Origin: Antedon mediterranea
Lineage: Eukaryota > Echinodermata > Crinoidea > Comatulida > Antedonidae
Assembly (NCBI RefSeq): GCF_964355755.1
Contig: NC_092678.1
Location: forward strand, 8,220,922 to 8,284,921
Reading direction: 5' to 3'
DNA: 64,000 bases
The translations under genes were made by a program, and so were the position numbers. The notes under the pieces were generated by a model. That model was given only the letters and a program-made list of their open reading frames with translations, was not told the DNA's origin and searched no databases. Shown piece after piece: positions 22,652 through 34,000 of the stretch (positions within the stretch are counted from its first letter, which is position 1; each line of letters starts with the position of its first letter).

Positions 22652-23984
22652 TCTATATATAAATTTACGTAAGGGCAAAATTCGGTAAATCGCGCCTTAT
22701 TTCTAGAATTTTTACTCGATGGTATATAAAGTTGGTTCGTACTCTCGGTACTGATTTTAACCACCTGATGTAACCCTGTTTACTAATTAAATTAAGTAAG
22801 ATAATCCGTTATTGACGATTAAAACGAATTTAGGTTCAACGATTTGCCCCAAATAGGGGTGTTTTCCGATCGTGGTATACACTGTCTAATGGATGTCCAT
22901 CTTGAAAAATACCCGCCACAAAAATGCGAGGAGGCTTCGCATTTTCCTATCTCCTCCTACGATAATTGTTTTTAATAGCTGAAAACTGGTTGAACAGCTA
23001 GAGTACAGCATCATAATGTTGAAGACTGGCCGATTTTCTTTAAAAAATACTATTTTGATAGATTTAATATACGATTATACAAATGTATTGATTTGCGATG
23101 AATGGAACATCACAATCTCTCAGTCTGCCAGAGTTTGGTTTAACACAAGTAGGTAAATTTATGAGCCCTTGGTTTGACACATAAGGTAGGTAAATATATG
23201 GGCCCTTTGGGAATAAACTTGCAATACTTTTATTTGACAATACTGTAAATACCTATTAACTATTTTTGGTCCTCATGTGAATCGAACATTTCTTACTGTG
23301 AATGTTCGTACTGTTAGATGTAATATAAAAATATATACAAATAAACTTTATTACGGAGATTGTGGTTAGGCTCTACTGTTAGATATATAAACACATTATT
23401 ATATACAAATAAACTTTATACTGACAGTTCCTTCTCAACGTTTGTATTAATTAATAATTACCAATAATATAAACGTCGTAGTGGTGTATCGTGACATGTA
23501 CTTTAATATTTCAATCGAATATGACAGTGACAGTTTTAACAAAGTATTAAATCGCAAATGTTTTACTGTATTTAGAGGTATATTATTTATAGGCCTATAA
23601 AACATGAACAAAATATTTCGTTACTGAGTGGATAAAGAATATATTTAAAAATTGTTCCTCTTTGTACCTATTCGCGTTCCCATCCCTCAACCCTAATGTT
23701 ACATACAAAACACAATTGGTTTCTTTAAATGAGTCCAAATCAAAAATTTGGACTCATTTTGTGATAAGTTTCTCCTTCGGAAGTAATTCCCAGGGTGCTA
23801 ATTTTAGTTGACTACATAAATCATCGTGTCTATTTATTCGTTTCTGTAAACGACAATGTATTGTAGTCCTGCGGTACGTACATTTGAAATCGCCAGTTTT
23901 GTTACGCTGAAATTACTGTGTATTCGAGAACCATCTGTGGGCACGACCTAGATGGTACGCGAGCGAAGCGAGCGTACCATCTAG
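22652..23984 (+). mobile_element. Helitron-like non-autonomous element, copy A
   Basis: It begins TCTATATATAAATTTACG and ends with a GC-rich hairpin (CTAGATGGTACGC ... GCGTACCATCTAG around GAGCGAAGCGA) finishing in CTAG followed by T. A 3'-terminal hairpin, a CTRR-type end, no terminal inverted repeat and no target duplication are Helitron/Helentron characters. Every copy has T immediately before CTATATAT and T after CTAG, which fits a TT-targeting helentron. There is no Rep/helicase ORF. A 14-bp palindrome (AAATGAGTCCAAAT / ATTTGGACTCATTT) lies at 23728-23760. Confidence 0.65.
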
Positions 23985-26039
23985 TCTATATATAAATTTA
24001 CGTAAGGGCAAAATTCGGTAAATCGCGCCTTTTTTCTAGAATTTTTACTCGATGGTATATAAAGTTGGTTCGTACTTTCGGTACTGATTTTAACCACCTG
24101 ATGTAACCCTGTTTACTAATTAAATTAAGTTAGATAATTAGTTATTGACGATTAAAACGAATTTAGGTTCAACGATTTGCCCCAAATGGGGGTGTTTTCC
24201 GATCGTGGTATACACTGTCTAATGGATGTCCATCTTGAAAAAAAACCGCCACAAAAATGCGAGGAGGCTTCGCATTTTCCTATCTCCTCCTACGATAATT
24301 GTTTTTAATAGCTGAAAACCTGTTGAACAGCTCGAGTACAGTATCATAATGTTGAAGACAGGCCGATTTTCTTTTAAAAAAATACTATTTTGATAGATTT
24401 AATATACGTTTATACAAATGTATTGATTTGCGATGAATGGAACATTCCAATCTCTGTGGGCCTGTTTCTATAGAGCAGAGAATACGGTTTTGAATACCGT
24501 TCTTTTCAAGAACCGTTTTTTCTTGCCAGCAGAAATGGGTCCCCACAAAAAACCACAAAAAAGAACCGATCTTAAAAACGGTTTCAAAAACCCCAATTGA
24601 TTGCGGTCTCGATCGCAAAGAACCGTTCTGAAACCGGTTTCCGCGGAGCAATTTTTAGCTGCAACACAATCGCGGTCTCAATTTGACCCCAAAAACTGAA
24701 CTCTGCAGTCTGCTGCACTGGGATGATTGCGGTCATCTCGCAGTCAAACTCGCGCGATAGGACCTAGGCCTAAGTCATTTTTATTTCTCTAGATAGTGAG
24801 TATTTTATTTAACTAAAAAATGTTGACCGATGCCATTACGAGGTTCGTAAAAAATATGTGAAGGAAAGAAGATGAGGGGACTTGTCGGGAGTCGGAAGAT
24901 AAGACTCACGTATAGGCCTACATGTTTTTAAGAATATTGTAAAGCGTGTGAAAAATAGACGAGTTCAACTTGACAATATCAGAGGGTGCGACGTACCTAT
25001 ACTTTAACCAAGGACCACAATAACGTTTCAGGAAATAATTCCCCCTTCTATGATGAAATGGATGCTATTTCTTGGGTATCGCGCTATGCGAAAAAAAGTA
25101 AACATGACCTCGATCAAATCGCGCTTCCGCTTAACGAACTGCATTGTGGTGTATATAATGACGTCATTCACAACGAACGCACATGGACGGAACCGGTTTT
25201 ATTGGAGTAAAAATTGAGCTGCAACGCGATCTTTATTTATAAACAACAGCCGAAACCGGTTTCCAAAAAACCGTTCTTTTTTATTTTTCAATAGAAACAG
25301 GCCCTGTGTCGTTCCACAAGTGTCTATTCCCTCAGGCGTCGTTAAGGAAAGTACTGTATACTCATAACAGAAATTCGATCCATTTTGTTTTCAATCTGTG
25401 CTGCAGAGGTTGGATATAATTTTTTTAAACGGATAATGAGCTAGCGTTTTCACTCGCCGTAATTTAATATTTATTACCGATTAAATCGAATTTATGATTT
25501 GCCCCGAATAGAGGTGGTTTTCACAAATTGTTTAACATTATATATAAACATACGTCGTAGTGTATCGTTACATGTACTGTACTATTTCAATCGACTACGA
25601 CGGTGATAGTTTCAACAAAGTATTACATCGCAATGTTTTACTGTGTTTAGTGGTATATTATTTGTAAAACATGTTAATTAATATTTCGTTACAAAATAAA
25701 GAATATATTTAAAAATTGTTCCTCTTTGCACCCATCCTCATCCCCATTCCTCAACCATAATGTTACATACAAAACACAAATTAAGTTTGTTTAAATTTGA
25801 CTTAAACAATTGGTCTCATTTAGTTTCTCTTTCGGAAGTAATTCCCAGTGTGCTAATTTTAGTTGAGTACATAAATCACAGTGTCTATTTAATCGTTCCT
25901 GTAAACGACATATATTATTGTCCTGCATTATTGTACATTTGAAATCGCCAGTTTTTGAACGCTGACATTACTGTGTATTCGAGAACCATCTGTGGGCACG
26001 ACCTAGATGGTACGCGAGCGAAGCGAGCGTACCATCTAG
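23985..26039 (+). mobile_element. Helitron-like element, copy B, abutting copy A
   Basis: It starts directly after copy A's CTAG end and repeats the same left end, internal ACGATTTGCCCCAAAT block, and right hairpin ending CTAG at 26039. Relative to copies A and C it carries an 845-bp insertion (24459-25303) and some internal differences. The head-to-tail A-B arrangement without spacer suggests tandem rolling-circle insertion or insertion into the terminus of A. Confidence 0.65.
24459..25303. mobile_element. Non-autonomous DNA transposon with 13-bp TIRs inside copy B
   Basis: GGCCTGTTTCTAT at 24459-24471 is exactly complemented by ATAGAAACAGGCC at 25291-25303. The flanks are CTGTG on both sides (24454-24458 and 25304-25308), a 5-bp duplication; an alternative reading is a 14-bp TIR with a 3-bp TGT duplication. 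Subterminal repeats of the AACCGGTTTC/AAAACGGTTT type occur at both ends. A short open frame at 24986-25210 has no recognised domain. The superfamily is not determined. Confidence 0.75.
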
Positions 26040-26189
26040 TTAAATAAATTAACACAAAATACAATAGCACCAGAAGTGTCCAATTTTTATGTTTCGTTGT
26101 ATATTATGCCTTGAAAGTGTATACAATACGTATTGTTAAAATATTACTACAGCAGTATTTCTGAATCATTGATTCAGTATATTACCATC

Positions 26190-26208
26190 TCTCTCTCTCT
26201 CGCTCTTT
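26190..26208. repeat. CT microsatellite
   Basis: (TC)n tract, imperfect at its right end. The surrounding 26.04-27.4 kb shows no gene apart from the possible 5' noncoding exon of the NACHT gene. Confidence 0.6.
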
Positions 26209-26984
26209 TATCTATTAGTTATCGGCAAAGTATGCCTATGGAACGCCCACACAATTTCTGGTGGATTTCAAATCATTCCTTTCAATATTCAAGATAATAA
26301 TTATGATTATAACATGATAAATGATAATCATAATAAGATTCAAATGTTGGAAAATTTCTGGTTTCATCTTACCTCAATAACCCTACTAGAAGTCGATTGT
26401 CAGTGCTGTATCACATACCACAATATTTGCCCAGTAGGCCTATAGGAAAATTCCGTAATATAGCATATCATATGTATCACATGTTTTGCCTGTATCATGT
26501 TATGTACCGTAAGGTTTTAAGGTTATGGGTTAGGTTATGGTCTATGAAACTAAGCGATACATGTTGTGATGCGTATCGTATTGCAGAATTTTTCTACACT
26601 GGAGAAATCTAGATGCAGTACCGAGATCAGGTGTCATACACACCCTTAATTGTTTTTGTAAGAATTATTCTTCATTCAATGATCCTGAACTCATTGTATA
26701 ATGCAAAGCATAATAAAGCTATCTCGTTAATTTTAAGAATATTATGTGTAATATTGGACGAGGCCTAACTTATGATTTATTCCTTTAGACTACGTTATTG
26801 GAATATTTTGAAATAATGTGGTCAGAATAAATTCCATGACGTTTTCGTTTAGCATTAAATCTGCGTGATTTGCGTTATTGTGACTTGGATTTGTATAGCA
26901 TGCGCTTCAATGATTTATAATAATTAAATTTAATACAGTGTGTGGGTTGTTATATCATATTTGACTGGTGCTATTTAGTCTGGT

Positions 26985-27082
26985 ATTGTTCAGTCTACAA
27001 CAGAATGTGAAACCTTTTACTAAACACCAAACTATTGAACCAGCCTACAATCGTCAGTAGACAGTACAAGTAGTAGTAAACA
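26985..27082 (+). other. Possible 5' noncoding exon of the DED-NACHT gene
   Basis: A donor-like AACAG|GTAAAGT at 27082 and a pyrimidine-rich acceptor TTTATAG at about 27405-27411 could splice a 5' UTR leader onto the exon that carries the ATG at 27504. The start boundary is a guess. No TATA box is visible. Confidence 0.25.
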
Positions 27083-27503
27083 GGTAAAGTACAAACTTAT
27101 AGAATAATGCATTTATTTCCTCTAAATTACAATATTTTAACAGCAAACCTATTTTAATTTATAAGTCTTAATTATTTTCAATAGTTAATGCAACGGTATT
27201 TTAAGATTTAATATTTCATCCAGACATGCATGTTAGACTGTAGGTTATATGACAAAAATAACGACAAGTGTAATATTGTAATATTGATTGCTGTTCATTC
27301 CTTCGTTTTTAAAAAGACATTAAACAAATGAGGACATTTTGGTCAGGTTGTGTAGTTGTATTTTGAACTTTATAAAATGTTAATCCAATACCCCGTATTT
27401 CTTCCCTTTATAGTGTTACTACGGTTACCGTTACTACTGGTGTTACTGTCATCTTGGATATTAAAGACCTACTCTCGTAATTAAAGAATAAGAGAAAATA
27501 ATT

Positions 27504-28032
27504 ATGGCAGATTCTACAACTAAAGAAAGGTTTGCTAACTTGATAGCTGATGTCAGTAAGTGCTATGACGTTGAAAGGTACCATTGGTTAAGATTTCTAC
27601 TATTTGATTACTTAGATGTGGTTGACATTACAAATACAGGTTTTGTTGGATATGATTTATTCAATAAACTCGAAAAAAACGGTCACATTGAATCTACTGA
27701 CATTAGCTTACTACTAGAGATTACGGAGCTACTGGGAGTGAAGCATGCGATTAATCTTGTTAAAGGGTACATGGATGACAACGGAGTTCAGAAAACAGAC
27801 GAAACAAAGTTATCATCTTATCGCAAGCGATTGTTTAAGGCCATAAGACAAGTCGATCCAGATGAATTGCAAGTGATCATTGCTTTCTACGGAATAAGCA
27901 TGGACTGCATCAACATTTGGGATGTCGTTCTTCAGTTGGAGATTGAACAATATCTCGCAGATAAACCGGAAAAAATAAAAAAGTTTGCAGATTGTCTCGG
28001 AACAATTGGAAAAGACATGCTAGTTGATAGTG
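27504..28032 (+). CDS. Exon 1: start codon and tandem DED-like domains 1-2
   Basis: Codes for 176 residues plus one base. Domain 1 runs from FANLIADVSKC through RFLLFDYLDV and GYDLFNKLEKNGHI to LLLEITELLG; the hydrophobic pattern, the LF..LE..G.I block and the leucine-rich fifth helix are DED features. Domain 2 (YRKRLFKAIRQVDPDELQ ... NIWDVVLQLEIEQYL ... KKFADCLGTIGKDML) repeats the plan. The ATG at 27504 is the first in frame; the frame would run on past the GTATGC donor at 28033 to a stop at 28076 if unspliced, giving a 190-aa DED-only protein. Confidence 0.85.
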
Positions 28033-31000
28033 GTATGCATTTTTCTTATTTAAAAAATATAAATATTATTTGTTAATTTTTTTTAGAGATTGAATCATGG
28101 TAATAATTTTAATAGATATCCGTTAATTGCGAATTATTACCAGTATTTTTTCAGGCATTGTGTTCAAATTATTTAAAGAAAAACACGAAAAAAAGAGTCG
28201 ACTATACACTGTAGGCATAATATCAATACTGGCCATAAATAATGATGATAACTTTTCAAATTCGTTAATATAAGTGTCAAATTAAAGTAACCGCAAATCT
28301 AATAATCAATTGCACGTACCGGATATTCCTTAATTTACAGTTGTTCTATTATTGTTTTGAGGCATAAACAACCATTAGATTTTTAACAAAATTAGACAGA
28401 ATGCATTGCGAGAAAGAAGAGAAAATGTGTATTCGAAAGCCTTCTCATGTTTTCTCATCTCATCTCATCTCATAGCCTATTTCACCCACTGCTGTGTGAA
28501 GGCCTTCTCCAGCTGTTTCCATTTAGTTCTGTTCCTTGCCGATCTTTCCCATGTTGCTGTTTCCATGTACGTTGTTATGTCGTCACGCCATCTTCTTTTT
28601 TGCCGTCCTCTTCTTCTTCTCCCTGTCCTCGGCTGCCATTCATTCAATCTCTTCGTCCATCTGTTGTCGTCTCTTCTGGCTATGTGTCCTGCTGTCACGA
28701 ACTCCTCTCACGTATGTTTCCGAGCGGTTGAAAATACTTTAGGAACTCCCTTGTGACATAAAAGTATACACACAAAATCCACAAAGTTGTAAAATAACTC
28801 AAAAACAAAGCTTTAATTTCAATCAACTTCAACTTTCAACAATCCAGTAAGCACTTTAAACAACAGTTTCACAATAACTTTACAATATAATATCCAACCT
28901 CTAATCCAACCTCTAATCCAACAACCTTACAATAGTTTACAACCCTTTATATACAAGATGCTCCTATCCTTCTAGATCATTCTTTATACTTCTCATTATT
29001 ACATGATTACAGTTTCTATTAATAGCACTTCTGGAATGTTCTTGATTGTTCTTATTAATTATACATGGTTTAAATCAAAACATCTTATTCTAGAATGATC
29101 ATGTAAATACTATGTTACTCTATATGTTAGGGAATGGTAATTTATTACACTCCCCCCTCTTTCTGAGCTCAAAACTCTTTCTTGGAGTTTTGAGGGGCAA
29201 GTATACACGGACGTGGCAAAATATAACATTTCCGACCTAGAAACCCTGTTTAATATATGAATATAAATTCAAACTACATTACGTGAAAACTAAATTCTCA
29301 TTAAAACAAAATGTAAGAAACAAGTAACTTATAAACATGAAAACCTATTTTGTCTATTTGTAAAGTAACCCTTGCTTTAAGTTAATGGTTTTCGTGACAA
29401 TCCGTCAGCATTACCATTAGAAATACCCCTTCTATGTACAACAGTAAAGCAATAAGGTTGTAAATCAAGACTCCATCTAGTTAGTCTTTTGTTTGTCTCT
29501 TTCATTTCAACCAACCATTTGAGTGGTTGATGGTCAGTAACTATCTTAAATTTTCTGCCTAGTAGATAATATCGCAGACTTTCGACAGCCCATTTTATAG
29601 CTAAACACTCTTTCTCTATAGTTGCATAATTCTGTTCCCTTGGGAACATCTTACGACTAAGATACAATACTGGATGGTCAGTACCATCAGGACCTAGTTG
29701 ACTAAGTACTGCACCTAACCCTCGATCTGACGCATCTGTTTGCAGTATAAACTCTGCATTAAAATCTGGGTTTCGTAACACAGGGTCTGAACATAACGCC
29801 TGTTTTAACTTTACAAGTGCATCTTCACACTCAGGCGTCCATTTGATTTTATCTGGATGTTTTTTCCCCGTCAGATCAGTTAGAGGTGCTGCAATGTCAG
29901 CATAATTAGGAATAAACTTTCGGTAGTATCCTGTCAGGCCAAGAAAAGATTTAACATCCTTCTTAGTTTTAGGTTTTTCCCATTGTACTACCGCTTCTAC
30001 CTTAGTCTTTTGAGGACGTATCATTCCTTCTCCAACTACATACCCTAAATAATGCACTTTACTATGTGCGAAACTACATTTTGCAGGTTTGACTGTCAGA
30101 TTAGCTTGCTTGAGGGTCCGAAAAATGTCCCTAAGATGATGGATATGACTTTCCCAGTCTGGACTAAATATTACCAGATCATCCATATAAGCTGCTGCAT
30201 AAGATTCTTTCTTGCGCAACAGTTGATCCATCATTCTTTGAAACGTTGCAGGAGCCCCATGCAAGCCAAATGGTAAATACTTAAATTGGTACAAACCCAT
30301 TGGTGTTGAAAAAGCAGTATATGGTTTTGACCGTTCAGTTAACGGAACCTGCCAGTAACCTTTACATAAATCTAACTTTGTTATAAATTTAGCAGGACCA
30401 ACCCTGCCTATTATTTCATCTATTCGAGGCATTGGATATGCATCAAACTTGCTCAAGCTATTCACTTTTTTGTAATTTACGCAAAAGCGAGCTGTACCGT
30501 CCGGCTTTGGTACCATGATATAAGGAGAGGACCAGGGACTGTGAGACTCTTCTATAACCCCAAGTTCCAACATAGATTCTATCTCTTCTTTTACTTTGCC
30601 TAACTTAGCCTGAGGAATTGGATAAGCTCTTATTAATCTAACTGGGTGTACCCCTAGGTTCATTTCAATATCATGCTTTATTACAGTAGTTTTTTTTTTG
30701 GCTTATCCTGTAACACTGAGTCAAATTCAGAAAACACCTCCGCTAAATCTGAAAGCTGAGATTCATCTAATCCTTCACCAGAATCTAAGGTTAAATTGGA
30801 ACTAGAAATATTTGACCAAGAAATGTCCTTATCCTGACCCTCGTCTTGTCCAGTTACATTATTTATAGCCAGCATAGCCTCAATGGTTCTACGATGAAAT
30901 TGTTTTAAAAGATTTATGTGGTAGACTTTTGACTTTTTCCGTTTATCATTAGTTTCCACCTCATAGTTTACTGGACCTAGTTTCCTTAAAACCTTGTAAG

Positions 31001-34000
31001 GACCTTGCCATTTTGCCTCTAATGCATCGTTACTAGATGGTAAGAGTAATAGGACTTCATCACCTGGACTAAATTCTCTACAAACAGATTTCTGATCATA
31101 TTTTTGTTTTTGCCTTGTTTGGGATAGTTCAATGTTTTCCTGGACTAGATCTTTCATTGAAGTTAACCTATCTCTCATTTTAACAACGTGGGAAACCACA
31201 CTTTGAGGACCTGTCACCGTGCCTGTCCACATTTCTTTCATTATATCAAGTGGACCTCGTACCTTCCAACCATACAATAATTCAAATGGAGAGAACCCAG
31301 TTGACTCCTGCGGTACCTCCCTATAAGCAAATAATAGGTACGGAAGCAATTTATCCCATTCTCGGGGATCATCCTGAACAAATTTTCTAATCATAGCCTT
31401 AAGGGTGCCATTAAATCTTTCCACTAATCCATCGGTTTGTGGATGGTAGGGAGAAGTAGTCAAGCCCTTAATTGAAAGTAACTTATAAATTTGACTCAAC
31501 AACTTAGAGGTAAAGTTAGAACCTTGATCGGTTAAAATTTCTGTTGGTACCCCTACCCTGGAAAATAATTTAATCAACTCATCCGCTATCTTTGGAGCTT
31601 CAATACTTCTCAGTGGGATAGCCTCCGGATATCGAGTTGCATAATCACATATAACCAAGACATATTTATTTCCTGTCTTACTCCGTGCTAGTGGACCAAC
31701 AATGTCCATAGCGATTCGGCGGAATGGTTCACTGATTATTGGCATAGGAATCATCGGGGCCTTCAATTTAGTTTTATACTTTGAAGTTTTCTGGCAATTT
31801 TCACAAGTGTTGCAATATTCGGTCACATCCTTTCTAATACCAGGCCAAAAGAATCTCTGCTTTATCCTATCTAATGTCTTTTTCCTACCTAAATGACCTG
31901 CCAAAGGAATATCATGTGAGACTAATTGCTCTATTGGTTCTATCTGGTGTTTAGTGAAAACCAGCCTAAATAAAATTCCATCCTTACAGACTATCTTTAT
32001 AGTGTCATCATCCTTCTGTACTAACATCTGTTCTCGAAGTGAAATTAAAGTTCTATCCTTAACCTGATAATCCTTAATTTTATCTCTGCCAATATCTAAA
32101 ATGTCTAATTCACTATCTTGGCTAGATTGAGCTTCCTTTGTTTTTGCAAACTCTTTCCTAACTTTTCGTTTCTCACTTCTGGTTTTATGAACTTTTTCCT
32201 TGGGAGGGTTGTCACTGAGTATTTGGCCATCTAAATGTCCAAATTCTTCTTGAAAATTAACCACATCATCTAACTGATGTGAAATAACCCCAGAAGCTTT
32301 TTCCGACTTTAATTCGTTTTCCTCTCTTAGTTTTTCTTTTCTAGCATGATCTCTAGTGGCAACAAAACTATGCCTATCATGATTCTTATCCCCCTTCCCT
32401 AATAAGTCTCTAAATTTAGGAAAGTCCCTACCAAGAATTACATCTCTTGGTAAATCGCTGCAAACGCCAACCAACAAATTATGGTCTTCGTTATTAACCT
32501 TAATATTGACGAATGCAGTAGGATAGGCTTGGACATGGTCATGGACGCACCTGCATGTAATTTTAGCTTGCTCCGCGCGATTAATTTTCTTAGCCGCTAC
32601 TAAATCAGAATGAACAAGTGTCATATCACATCCAGAGTCTATCAAAATTTCACAATCACATCCTTCAACTAGGCCTCTACAAATGTAAGGTGTACATGGT
32701 TTTGAAACAGTATCTGTTTTTGTCGACAAAAAGCCATCCTTACTTCGACAAAATCGTTCTATGTGGCCTACTTTTTTGCACCGTCTACAAACGAGAGGTT
32801 GTCTAGCATCAGATTGTGATTTATGAAAGTTATCAGGGGGATTATTATTACCCTTACTGTCAACTTCAGGAGTGCCTTTCACTGTTTTCTCCTGGTTGTT
32901 TCTATTTTCGTGTTTTCTATTTTGAAACTTTTTCTCAAAATCGATACCTTTTCTAGCTTGAAAATAATTATCTGCTAATTCCGCAGCATTTAATCCCGAA
33001 TCTGGTTTATGTTCTTTAACCCAAATTTGTACCCCTGTGGGCATAATATCTATCAATTGCTCTAAAATAACAATTTCAGCTAAATCATCTTTGCTTTTAT
33101 CAGCAGGCCTAGCCCACTTAGTAAATAAATCTTTTAACCTAACATACATTTCTCTATAACTTTCTTCACTTTTCTTTTTAATTGACCTAAACCTTTGCCT
33201 ATATGTCTCTTCAGTTATGTCATACCTTTGTAATATTGCTTTCTTCACTATGTCGTACTGGTTACTTTCTGTCACTGGTAGTGATGCATAGGCTGCTCTT
33301 GCTTTGCCTGTCAAATGAGGTATTAGTTTTACTACCCAGTGTTCTTTTCGCCACTCATAGGTGTTAGCAATACGTTCAAACGTAGTGAGATAATTTTCAA
33401 TATCATCACTATCAGAAAGCTTTGCAATCTGAACTTCCTTCAATCTCATTATGTCTTTTAATCGTTTCTCCTCACTGTCCTTTTGCTTGTCCATTAACGC
33501 CATTACTAATGCTTGCTGTTTCTCCATATCTTCCCTACGTAAACGTTCTTGTCTTTCCATATCTTCTTTGCGTAAACGTTCTTGTTTCTCTATATCTTCC
33601 CGACGTCTTTCATTATCTTCTTGACGTGAACGTTCTTGTTGTTTCATCATCTGCTGCATCATAATATTCTGCTGTTGCATTTGCTGCTGCATCAACAACA
33701 AAAAATCTTTTGAAAATGAGTCAGCCCCTGTAGGGTTATGTCCACTGGTTGGTCCAGACTCTTCTGCCTGTTGTTCAGGTTGAATTGATTGAACTGATTC
33801 TACATCCGAATCAGTTTCATCGCCGCCGCTGTATTCTCTACCGGATCTTGTTGTTGATTGTTTATCAGCCATTTTTTAAATCTGGATGAGGGTCTTGTTA
33901 CTAGTTAATCGTAGTTACCGAGACGTTCACAAGTCTACTGTTCCAAATAAATAATGTACTGTTCTTAAAACAATGTTTGTGTACTTACGATTAAACAAAA

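Noticed and set aside
24986-25210. 74-codon ORF inside the 845-bp transposon
   Set aside because: Non-ATG start and no recognisable transposase motif.
28406-28756. Plus-strand ORFs rich in Ser/Leu/Cys
   Set aside because: Antisense shadows of the RTE-like LINE tail and LTR edge.
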